From positions 1 through 49,036 of the forward strand of contig MZNV01001993.1 of the NCBI GenBank assembly GCA_002081555.1: a DNA stretch of 49,036 bases. The letters run 5' to 3'. Positions 1 through 10,700 of the stretch are shown piece by piece (the stretch's first letter is position 1; every line of letters begins with the position of its first letter). The translations under genes and the position numbers were made by a program. This DNA comes from Protostelium mycophagum. Taxonomy: Eukaryota > Evosea > Variosea > Protosteliida > Protosteliaceae. Below the pieces are notes generated by a model that ran no database searches, had not been told where the DNA came from, and saw only the letters and a list, made by a program, of their open reading frames with translations.

Positions 1-65
1 AAACCAATGCAATAAAGCATACCTTGAGGAGCAATGGATAGAAAGGAATAAAGAAGAGAGCCCAT
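1..65 (-). CDS. possible first exon of a leftward gene leaving the window
   Basis: Reading leftward, an ATG at 65 opens a 43-base stretch encoding MGSLLYSFLSIAPQ. It is followed at 22 by a good splice donor (GTATGC). The peptide is hydrophobic enough to begin a signal sequence. The rest of the gene would lie outside the window, so no family can be named. The alternative is that this is ordinary 3' flanking DNA of the neighbouring gene ending at 359. Confidence is low because only 14 codons are visible. Confidence 0.25.
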   Translation of the reverse strand, partial: MGSLLYSFLSIAPQGMLYCIG

Positions 66-74
66 GTCTTGAGC

Positions 75-155
75 GTGGTTGCGCTTGTGTGGTTGGCTTG
101 TGTGGTTGTGCAGTTGCGGTTGGCGAGGTTATGCGGTTGCGGTTGGTCGCGGTTG
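75..155. repeat. GGTTG-rich low-complexity tract
   Basis: The plus strand is a run of imperfect GGTTG / GTGTGGTTG / GCGGTTG words with almost no A, then an A-tract begins at 156. It lies between the end of the sphingomyelinase-like gene at 359 and the leftward start at 65. It is G-rich on one strand and could fold or act as a promoter element, but nothing more can be said. From 156 to 358 I see no gene. Confidence 0.5.
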
Positions 156-358
156 AAAAAAAAAATTCAAACCGCTATTTTCCCGCCTTTTTTTCGGAGA
201 TCTGCCAATGTTTTAGAAATGAAAGAGGTTATAATAGCCTTCCATATAAAGATCACAACAAGACCGCACGTTTCTCCCAACTTTATGGTGCTCTATATTC
301 AATTCACCAGTTACTCTCCAAAATAAATAGCATGTTAACAATCATGATGTCTGTCATT

Positions 359-1741
359 TTATTCCTCTGGTCTGATCTTGGCCATCACCGGGAAATGGTC
401 CGAAAGTTCTCGTCCCTCCCCCTGCCTCTCAACTTGGCAGTCTACAACGCGTAATTTCATGAAATTCTGGTGCCAAGAGGACCCGAAATAATGGTCCAGT
501 CCGAAAATAAAATCTACACGGCCCGAGTTGCCGGCGGCGAGCTTGTTGGCGGCGGGATCAAAAGTGAAGGAGAGGGGGTCTTGCGTTGTAGATTCCTCGT
601 CCTCGTCGACGGGCGCTGTAGATGGTCGGTGACATTGAAAATTCCGTGAAATTTCACCTGAAGGTTTCTTCTTGCCTTTGGTCTGGGCTGGTTCGCTGAT
701 TTTTTTCTTGTGTTTTTCAACCTTTTTTTTCAGAATTTCAAAATGGAATTTTGTAAAAAAATCACCTCGGTATAAAAGTCTTTGGCCACAAAAAGGGACA
801 ACAGCTTGATGTACATGGGCGACCCAGCGGGTATCCCGAGACTTCCCGCCAAAACGACACCGGTGCGGGCAAAGTCGAAGCCGGGGATTTTTCCCTCCCT
901 TCTGGCAGCGTTCAAGTCAGAGACGGTGCGGCTTACAAATTGATGCACCTCTTCCACTTGTTTCCATTGCATGTTTTCTCTGTTAAAATCAGGATATTTT
1001 CTTCCCGCGCTTTTTCAAAATTTGAATGTTGAAGTATTATTTTGGAAGATAACGGTTGCAGCTCTGCTGTTTAGATGTGCATCAAGATATAAATGCCTGC
1101 TGCAGATCTAAAAATGAACAAACTGACTGTCTGCATGCAGGAAATTGAGGTAAACATCTGCATACTCACTTCGAATCTAACTGCACATTGAAGATTAAGA
1201 GGTTCTTTCCCTGCCATGCACTTCCTACATCGAGGAGGACGGCTTGTACTCCACAACCGCTGTTACTTGTGGAGAAAAGATGTTTTGATTGCCACACAGT
1301 TCTGAATTCTTTTTTGTATGAGAACCAAAGACCTGCACTACGACACCACCAAAACAGAAAGGCATCAAGAGCTCCGGCTGTTGCACGATCAGAAATCTAT
1401 GATCAAAATGATGGATCTCACACAAAAATCCAAAGAGACTTGTGGAAGCACAAAAAGAAGGTACCGCGTGTTGTGGTGCGACACCAGTTTGTAGGGTCTG
1501 AACTTGGCTTTGATAATCAACATATACAAATTATATTGGTTGATCATTACCTTCCCCAAACTTCTTGCAAGACAGCCACGTCTGTTTCTTTCACGTACTC
1601 TGCGATTCTTCTTGCTCTGTCATATTGATTCACACCGCTCAGAGGTTCAACTCCCTTCACAGTCGAGATCCAAGGCAATAGGAAAGCGTTCAGCGTGCTC
1701 AGTTTGAGGTCTTTGTCAGTCATTTTCTTTGTTATGGTCAT
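359..1741 (-). CDS. neutral sphingomyelinase-like endonuclease/exonuclease/phosphatase (EEP) protein, catalytic residues partly lost
   Basis: A spliced EEP-fold protein. In order it shows LKLSTLNAFLLPW with the N-terminal Asn; DVAVLQEVWGR with the metal-binding Glu; GLWFSYKKEF (the 'SGLxxxS' strand); GKNLLIFNVQLDS; GVVLAGSLGIPAGSP; then near the C-terminus RVDFIFGLDHYF and LSDHFPVMAKI, with the Asp and His of the family. Donors fit after EVWGR (about 1553), after LDSK and after FYTE (about 770). The stop is TAA at 359-361. Two ATGs are possible, 1741 (MTITKK) and 1723 (MTDKDLK). The family hydrolyses sphingomyelin at membranes, but here NTH reads NVQ and GD(F/L)N reads GSLG, so this copy may be a pseudoenzyme. 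A basic, proline-rich insert precedes the last block. The fold call is secure; exact exon ends near 1400-1480 are not. Confidence 0.72.
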
Positions 1742-1960
1742 CTCGTGGCGGAAAATTCCTACGTAATTTGAGACAACAACAACGGCCCAAACCGACGAAG
1801 CCAGGTCTTTGGCGCTGAGAAGGAGCATCATCGCTGACTTTCACAAACATAATACAACAAACATCACGTTGGGCTGTGTCCTCAGTCTTTAGTGTAGAAT
1901 CACGTTCACGGAAACTTTTGATCATTCAGATCAGATATCGGTATCATCTCGCCAAACAAA
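1742..1960. promoter_or_regulatory. divergent promoter region between the EEP gene and NSE4
   Basis: About 220 bases separate the head-to-head starts of the sphingomyelinase-like gene (minus) and NSE4 (plus). No coding region is needed here. The EEP gene's frame stays open leftward from 1831, so a longer N-terminus is possible. No distinct TATA box stands out. Confidence 0.35.
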
Positions 1961-3597
1961 ATGCCACCGCGCCAAGCACAAATGACACGGCCACGTGCCA
2001 AAGTGGTGTCCAAAGAAGAAGAATCAGAATCAGAAGTAGAATCTGAGGAGGAAGTGCAGCAAACACAAGGAACACAGGCATCACAAGGTGTACAAAATAC
2101 TGTTGAAGCGAATCTCCAGAGAAGAAAATTAACCAGAAAGTATCGCGAGCTGATAGAAGAGGTTAATGGTGAGATCATCGTGATTATCACATAATGGTTA
2201 ACATATTGAACATCCCGATCGTTTGATTCGTTCAGATGAGAGGACAGCACTTGTGCGACCCGATTCCGATAAAGTTGGCCAATACATAGCCACCGCCAAT
2301 CAATTATTCGTCCAAGGTAAATTCCAAAAATCAAAATGATGTTCTGATGTTCTAATATTGATCATTACACAGTGAAAATGCCAAGAGAGGCTGCATTGGA
2401 TTCTAAATTATTGACAATGATGGCACAAGTAGGAAATGAACAAGCCTCGAGGCTGAAAGCCGGTGTCAGAGAGAGGGATCCCGCTGATTTCATCACAAAG
2501 GTCAGACAGAACCCCTTCATTTACCCAATTCTTCGAATTTTGGCGGGAAATTTTCATTTCAAAAATTAAAATTCTTAGATAAAAGAACTTTTAACTTCGA
2601 CTGCACAAGACAAAGAAGATGATGATGAAGAAGAGAACCAAGAAATTGAATTGGACTGGTCGAACCTCAACAAAATTGTACACAAGAGATTTAACCGCGC
2701 ACCAACATTGGAGAATATCCTGGGCCCTCTGGGGACGCTTCCTCCCGTCAGAAAAGAGAGAAAAAGGACGGTCAGAGATAAAGTGGCGCAGCAGATCAAC
2801 CCTGAACAGGTGGGTTTTCCAGGAAATTTAAAAAACTCGAGGATTTTTGAAGATGTTTTGGCGGGAAAAATGATTTTGAAAGGTGGCGTCAAATAGAGAA
2901 AAAACGGCAGAGGAATTTGAACAAGACGCCCAGAGGCGAGTTAAGGTCAGTTAAAGAAATTCTTATTTCTCTACACCGTTGTAGATCTCCAAATCTTGAC
3001 CATCTACAACAGACAATTCATTCTTTGCTGGAAAAACATGGCCGCAGAGTCAACTATTACAAATTTTTAATGGACCCAAAGTCGTTCAACCGCTCGGTGG
3101 AGAATGTTTTCCACTTTGCTTTTTTAGTAAAGGACGGCCAAGCCCGTATCTCTATTGTAGATGATGAACCATTCGTCCGTGAGTATTTTTGGGCGTCTAC
3201 AACGCAACTTAGCTTTTTTTAGAGGCGTCGCAGCCTCCTCTGCCGGAGGATTATGCTGAAGGACGTGGAGACAAGAAACAATGTGTTACTTCCTTCGATT
3301 ATGCCATATGGAAGGTAAATACGAATTATTTGGTGATTCTTCTGCCTTTGTCTTGTTAAAAAATACATCAATTATTTTATTATTATATTTAAATTGTCAC
3401 GAACATTGAAATCTGCTTAATTGTTGGCTAATATTTGTCAGAAAGTGATAGAGTGTTTTAATATAGAGAAGGCGATGATACCAAGTGACCCCGCACCCGC
3501 CCCCTCACAGAACGTAAACCCCACACAGCAAGTAGAAGTGGACGATTACGACGATGAAGCGTCACAAAGGACACAAAAGAAGCGAAGAAATAAATGA
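1961..3597 (+). CDS. NSE4: NSE4, kleisin subunit of the SMC5/6 complex
   Basis: Eight exons can be joined in frame: 1961-2168, 2236-2316, 2373-2500, 2579-2809, 2883-2945, 3013-3178, 3223-3314 and 3442-3597. The product has an acidic N-terminus (EEESESEVESEEE). Next comes the Nse4 N-terminal helical region (RKYRELIEEVND, DSDKVGQYIATANQLFVQ), an acidic linker, REKTAEEFEQDAQRRVK, and the diagnostic C-terminal winged-helix block NYYKFLMDPKSFNRSVEN followed by VFHFAFLVKDGQARI. NSE4 bridges the SMC5 and SMC6 heads with NSE1 and NSE3 and acts in nuclear DNA repair and replication. It ends in a basic KKRRNK tail. Length and order match the family. The acceptor at 2881-2882 was chosen over the nearer AG at 2895 because it alone keeps the EKTAEEF frame. 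Confidence 0.88.
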
Positions 3598-3645
3598 AAT
3601 GGAATATTAATTAAATTCTCGTTTTTATTGTATTTTATTGTGAAT
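3598..3645. terminator. shared 3' end of two convergent genes
   Basis: Only 48 bases lie between the NSE4 stop (3595-3597) and the stop of the giant LRR gene (3646-3648). The tract is A/T-rich. On the minus strand AATAAA words follow the LRR stop within about 20 bases and again further on. On the plus strand AT-rich ATTAATTAAA sits just after NSE4. The two transcripts' untranslated ends must therefore overlap or be extremely short. Confidence 0.5.
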
Positions 3646-4700
3646 CTACAAATCCTCGTCCATTATTTCTTCTGGCTCATCCAACTCCTGCACAGGGTGT
3701 TCCTCCACTACGGAGTGTGTCTCGACGGTGTCCAAAGGTAAATTCTCGAAGCTGCCGTCCTCTTCGTCTCTTGTGTCTGGAACGAGTACTTCTTCGTCAG
3801 GATCTTCGGCAAACTCGGACGTCTACATTTTTAAGCAAGGCACAGGAAATCCGAAAAAATCACCTCTTCATTTTCTTCTGGGTCTACGTAAGGTTTTGAT
3901 TCTACAACGCGAAGACCTGTCTTCGGTCTGACAGGCTCTTCATCCTTCTCTGGTGGAGCAGATATGATCCTTCTGGCTGCTGACGTCATCATACGTAATA
4001 TGCTCGATTTAGGTCTGTCCACTGCGTTCTCCGCCTTGGGTTTGCTCGTTGTGGATGGTCGGCTGTCTTTGGCAGCCATCGACTTGGATGTATTCGGTCT
4101 AGAATTGTAGAGTGAATCTTCAGTATGATCACCATAAGAGGGAGGAGCCGCGGTATCTTCACTGGCGTGAATGATCGCGGCTTGATCATCGTACTGAGCA
4201 CTATATGGATGCTCTTCAGTGTGATGTTCGTCGGGAATAACCAAGGAAGGATCATCTGCTTGCAATTGTAGGTTGACAGTCATCTACAACATGTCAGAAA
4301 TCCTCTTAAAAGAAGTGATCACCTCTTCCTCTTGTTGATTTCCAACGATACCCGTGTTCTGTGACTGCGTCATGACGCCCACGGCATCAGCAAACCAACC
4401 CATCTTTTCCATAGAAGGTAACAATCCGTTCTTTTTGGCATCCTCTTGTTGTCCTCTCAGATCTGTTTAGTGTCAAAATCACCTTTCTGACTACTTTGAG
4501 ATACTCACGTTCGGTGGACCTGAGGTATCTTCTTCTCTTTGTGATGGCGATACCAACGATGAGTAGAATTAATGCAGCAGCACCACCCACGGAGGCACCA
4601 ATGATGCACTTGGTGTCACATTTCGCAAAAGCGTCCTTGATCTGTCCGAAGCCGTCTGTGTTTGTCCCGTTGGACGGAGGTGCGCATGGGTTTCCTTCCG
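3646..4700 (-). other. transmembrane helix and cytosolic tail of the giant receptor
   Basis: The juxtamembrane segment (NPCAPPSNGTNTDGFGQ, then AKCDTKC) leads into IIGASVGGAAALILLIVGIA and a basic stop-transfer KRRRYLRSTE. The tail continues in frame over introns: HLRGQQEDAKKNGLLPSMEK, then TVNLQLQADDPSLVIP, an AAPPSYGDH stretch, a basic central part (KPKAENAVDRPKSSILR), and a very acidic end (DEPEEIMDEDL). There is no kinase, TIR or death domain. PPSY fits the PPxY motif bound by WW domains, for example of Nedd4-type ubiquitin ligases. The stop is TAG at 3646-3648. Confidence 0.7.
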
Positions 4701-7700
4701 ACTGCGCATTAAATCAGCACAAAATCAATCATTCGAATCATCACCTTGCAGATGGCCAAGATCTGGTTGCACTGGAATTGGCTTCCAGATTGCGAAAGAC
4801 TACAGGTCTGAAGAGCAGACAACCCAGAATACAAAGAGTCAGGGAGTGTGCCGGAGAGATAATTTCCGTGAACCTGTGGCCGTTCAGTGATCATCCACTT
4901 CTGGCGTACTCACGTCCAGTGTCTGTAACTTGTGCAAATTACTTATAGCGCTAGGGATAGAACCCGTCAGGCTGCAATCTGACATATTCAAGGTGATCAA
5001 GTTACTGAGAGAGCCTATATTGGTAATAATGCCTCCGCCAACTGGGTTGCTGGAGACATCCAACACGGTCAATCTATTAGATTCAGTGGGTCTCTTTGTA
5101 ACCTTCAGATTTTTTTACTTACGTGGAGATAGAGTAGATATTCGTGGGTATGCCTCCACTGAGTGAATTGAATGAGATATTCAAAGATTGGAGCTGGGAA
5201 AACATCGAAAAGTCTGGAATTGTTCCATTAAACTGTTGTTGTCAGAATCTAGCAAACAATCTGTTGGAAGGAGGTGAAGCCTAAGATCATCGAATCGTAT
5301 GATTTTGAGGGTCTGCGTTTCTCACCTTGTTGTTGGACAGATTTATGCTGAAGAGCCTTGAGGCGACTGCTCTCTTCTTGTTCTTTACGGATGGTATCGA
5401 GGAGCTGAGTTGGTTGTTTGAAAGGTCCACCGTTTTGAGTGCTGAATCTTGTTAATCGAGATTTGACTTGTTTTGTACAATGGACTCACTCTGAATGTTC
5501 CATAAGCTCGAAGAGAATGTTCCAGTGAGGAGATTTCCAGCAAGAGAGAGTGTGTTGAGGGCGGGAAGCGTTGTCAAGCTGTCTGGTATTTCTACAACGA
5601 GTCAGAAAATCATACGGTTCGATGATCTTAGGCTTCACCTCCTTCCAACAGATTGTTTGCAAGATTTAGAGCAGTAATACCCTGCGCATTACCGATCTGA
5701 GATGTGTCATTATTTCTTTATCAGGAAGAAACAGCAAACCTCTGAAGGAATCCTGCCCACAATCTGATTGCTCGAGAGATCCAATACTGTTACACTTAAA
5801 CTGCCCACTAAGGGTGATATTGTTCCACTGATTTGGTTTCGTGAGATATCTATTGTTTTCGCGTCTGCCAGTCTGTTAGTTCTTTTCAAAATATGATGTC
5901 TCACATTTTAGCTGACCGATGTTGTCGGACAGAATGCCGCTGAATTGGTTTCCAGATGCGTTGAAAATTTGTAGTAAGGGCATGCTAGCAGCAACACTGA
6001 CGATCAATCCGTCAAGAGTGTTGCTCGAGATATCAAATGTGGTCATTTTGGTCATGACATTGCGGAACCCACTTGGAACCACACCTTTGTTGATGTCAGA
6101 GGTAGATACGATCATTGACCGATTACCGAATAACTTGTTCATGGAAACATTAAACACGACTAGATTTACGAGCGAGCTGTATGTTGTTGGGATAGCCCCC
6201 GTCATCAAATTGTTACCCAAATTCCTGGATTTTATCAATTGAAAATACCAAGTCAGAGATATCAAATGAGAGAAACTCACAATACTGTCAAGTTAGTAAG
6301 AGAGCTGAGGGTGTAAGGCATAGGACCGGTGATGTTACATCCTGCCGCGTTCAACTGCGTCAATGTGGAGATCGACCCGATGCTGATCGGAAGATTTCCG
6401 TTCAAAATTGTTCCGGAGATAGTTATGGTTGTGATTCTTCCCTGTGTATCACAAGCTACAACAGTTAATTGGTGAATTTTTTTACTTTCGAATAAACTCA
6501 CTCAGACCATTCCAGGAACAAGAGGGGGTTCCTGACCATCCCAAAGACGTGAATGTCGACAATTGTTGTAGTGCCGAAGACTGCACTACGGGTATTGAGC
6601 ACAAGCTGGCACTCTGACACACAGCAGGAAGAGGGAAGGGGCACAGCAATTTAGCTGCCGTGGTGAGTTGAGGTCCGAGTGAACACAGAGTGAGATTTTT
6701 GAGCACTGTCAAATCGGGTACAGATCCAGTCAAGATGTTATTCTCGATGGAGATGGTTTGCAGATTGGGGTACCTAGATGGTGAGTTTTCGCCAAGTCGA
6801 TGAAGAAAACTTACCCGGTCATGACAGTGGGCATAACTCCACCTAGTAGATTATCATGCAGGATTAAAGTCTGTAGTTTGGACACTTGACCTAATCCATT
6901 CAGATTTTATACATTTTAAAAAAATTACCGTTCGGGATTGTGGGGATGATGCCGACAATCGTATTTGTTGACCTGTTGAATTTATTAGTCAGATATTAAT
7001 ATCTCGTATTCAGGACTCACAAATCAAGTGAAGTTAACAGAGGAAGTGTCACGAGGGATGTTGCCAATCCATCATTGAATCCATTATTATTAAGGTACAA
7101 CTGTCTAAGTCAGACTGGTCGTATTTGTCATTGTCTTACTTGTGTGAGGGACTTCATGCTAGCCATATTCGGTATAGAGCCACTCAACAGGTTATAACCC
7201 ATGTTCATCACTGACATGTTGACAAGTTGTCCGTATTGAGGATTGAGAGTCCCTGTAAACTGGTTTTTCCTCACGTTTAGAGAGGTCAAACCTGGGAGAT
7301 TTCAGGGGAATTTCATAAATAAATAGGTACCCACCGGTATGAGGAGTGAAGTTGGGAAGTGGACCAGTGAACTGGTTTCCGCTGAAATCTACCGCAATTA
7401 AGGATGTACCTGCAGGAATGCCTGTGGGAACTTGGCCGCTGAAGATATTATTCTGTAACAACAACCGCTGTGAAATGTTAATACAACAAGAGAAGAACGA
7501 AAAGACATACTTGTATCATTGTACAGTTGGCAAGAGTTACTGGCAAAGTGCCAGTGAATGCATTATCGTTCAAATACAATATGGCAAGGCCAGTCAGATT
7601 TGTGAAGACATTAGGAATGGGCCCGTTGAGCGCATTCTGCGAAAGATCCCTATCATATATCAGAGAGAGAGTGAGCAGTGTTGTCACTCACAAATAACTC

Positions 7701-10700
7701 AATGGAGCATTTCCTAAAGATGATGGGAAATTTCCTAACAGGAGATTATTGCCCAGACTGAGATAGGCTATCGATGTCAAGTTGGCCACGTTCGTATTGA
7801 TCAGGGTATCTTGCAGGAGATATCCATACAAGTTCAAGTATTGCAACCCGGTGAGCCACCACAATCCCGGAGGAATATTCCCTGCAAAGTTGAGTGATGA
7901 CGTCATTATACGTATCATATATTATACCTCCTAATCCTTGTCCTAGATTTCCTAGATTGAGGTATTGGAGAGTAGTTCCAAGTCCTCCGATAGAAGATGG
8001 GATCTGTATCTTGGTTCCTGGGGCGTAATCCAGTCCCAGGAGTCCCAGGTTGAGATAAGTGGGCCTGCCCAATCTACAATGTTCAGAGAGCGTCTACCAT
8101 CTGTCATCACTCACATGTCACAAGATACTCCAGTCCACTGACACGAAACGTCAGCACCAGTCCATTGAGTGATGGAGTAGGTGCTCCTGATGTCCAACAT
8201 GGCTTGTTTGGCGGAGCCATACATATACCCACATAAATACTGATTCGGAAGGACACAAACGGATGGAATGACGTTTGGACACGCGAACGTTGTGTTGGGG
8301 TTATTCTGTGGGAAGAGCCCACACGTGGTCATTTTGGTGGAGGTAATTGCCGGCGTATTTCCTGGATTTATGAGTTGATGATCCAGTTTTGCTATGTCTC
8401 ACCATAGAAATTGTTGTAATTCATATACAAATATTGGACATTGTTGGAGCCGATAAGAGAAGGCATGGATCCATTCAAATTATCATAAGATATGTCCAAA
8501 TATGTCAGATTGAGGAGGTTATTGAACGATGGCGGTACCACTCCTGTCAGACTGTCAGGTGTCAAGACGAGACATACACGTCACCTGTCAGAGGAAGATG
8601 AGACATATCGATATGTGTAATTTTGGACCAAATATTGATATTTGGGAAATTCCCAGTAAAACCGTTGTATCTGACATTGATGTAGGTGATATTTGAATTA
8701 AACTGGAGCGCGTCTAGCGGTCCAGAGAAATCATTCTCGGAGATGTCACTACACACATCAGATCTATTCTAAGCATCTCATCACGGCTCACATGTATTGT
8801 AGATAAGGACTCTTGATATTATCTGTTATGTTGCCAGACAAGATGTTGCTGGACAAATCTAAATAAACGAGTTGTGTCATCGATGCAAGACTTGCAGTCT
8901 CTCCCCTGATACCGCAGTTTGGCAATTGCAGTGTCTGGAGAAGGGGTAGATTCGGGATGTTGTAATACCCGGTGAGATTATTGGGACAGAGCGTAACTCG
9001 TGTCAGCACCGGACCCCATGCGGGAAGTGTGGGCAGGTTTCCTGAGGACTGTCAGTGCCATGTCACGTCTTGAATGTCACCCACCTGTCAACTGATTATA
9101 GGAGAAGTCGACAACTTGCAGAGAGAGGAAATAGAACAGGTCGGGCATACTTCCAGAGAATTGGTTGTTGTTCATCTCGAGAGTAACAAGTGAAGAGGGT
9201 AACAGGGGGATCGGCCCTGACAGCTGATTGTTAGACACCACCAAGTACGTGAGTCCCGATGTTGCATTCAAACTGGCGGGGAGGCTGCCTGTCAGTTCGT
9301 TTCTGGAGATGTCAAGAGTGGTGAGTGACGTGAGCGCGTCAAGTCCTGCAGGGAAGTTTCCAGACAATCTATTCGAGTGCATTTTCCTGTGTATTTCAGC
9401 GAAATTTCAGGGGTGTACACGTACAAGAATGCCAGGTTAGTGAGAGACATGATTCCGGCGGGGATGGATCCGTTGAATTGGTTTACTCCCAAGTCTAAAA
9501 ATTGTAGACCCACAGAATTAGAAAAGTCCGGAATCTGTCCGGAGATCTGATTGCCTTCCGCATTGAAATATTGCAATCCGGTAAGGTTCGTGATGGATTG
9601 CGGTAGCTACCGTATTTAATTGTGATGTCATGACACGTCATCTCACCTGTCCCACAAGATTCATGTACGATATGTCAATCTTGATGATTACGCCTCCTGG
9701 ACCACAGAGTACTCCTATCCCGATGTTAGAATTGTTGGTTTTGGTAAAAATCCCACCTGACCAACCGGGAACGGAGAGATCGGAGGCACAATTTGGTGTG
9801 CCAATCCAGCTCGAGATGCTCAGCGCCGACTTGAGATCTTGTAAGGACGCAAGCTGTTCTCCCGGTAAGGAACAGAAACCCACTCGGTTACTACCGTAAC
9901 ATACTGGCGGAATGACTGACTGTTGGTGGTGAGACCGGAGACCACAAGAGTTTTCATCAAGACTTACCACATCTGGACAGACATAACTTGCACCGTAAGA
10001 AGGCGTGATGACGCAAGTAGTAAGATTCCATAATGATGTGAGAGCGGGGAATTGTCCACCCAAAAAGTTTTTGGAAATCTCCAAGTCCAAAAGCTTCACC
10101 AGATTATTCAAAGAGGACGGAACAGTTCCGGAGATAGCATTTGAGGTGAGTTTCAACACTGTTAAATCGACAAGCTGCGTGACAGACGTCGGGAAGCTGC
10201 TGGCTGACAATCCATTACCCGTCAGATCTCTGTGGTAGATCAATCCCAATGTTTCTTGTGAGTACAAGATACTTACAGAACGGTGAGCGTGCTCGGAAAG
10301 CTGGTTGGGAAAGCATCAGAAAATGAGCTTCCACTGGTATTGAGATACGTCAGTTTTGACATAGCAGAGATGGATGTTGGGAACGTTCCCGTGAAATTAT
10401 TTCCTCCCAGGGACAGAGTTACGATCGTACTGGGTAAGGGGGGCAATATTCCAATGAGGTTGTTGTTGTTGACAGCACTGTCAGTGTCAGAAAAACGTGG
10501 CAATATCAATGACACTCACAAATATGTCACGGGGGTCGAGGGAGATATCACTGGTAGAGAACCAGATAATTGATTCCAACTATAATCCCTGAAGAGTTCA
10601 GGAAACCCATTCAATTGTTAAAACTAGATGTTATTTTCATTGCGGCATAGCCGCACGAGAGAAATCCGCACGATGAAAGGACTCACATATATTCCAGAGA

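Noticed and set aside
5919-6242. Long plus-strand open frames opposite the LRR exons (for example 5919-6242, 7346-7717, 9630-9899, 11686-11988)
   Set aside because: They mirror LRR-coding exons on the minus strand, share no family pattern and are antisense shadows.
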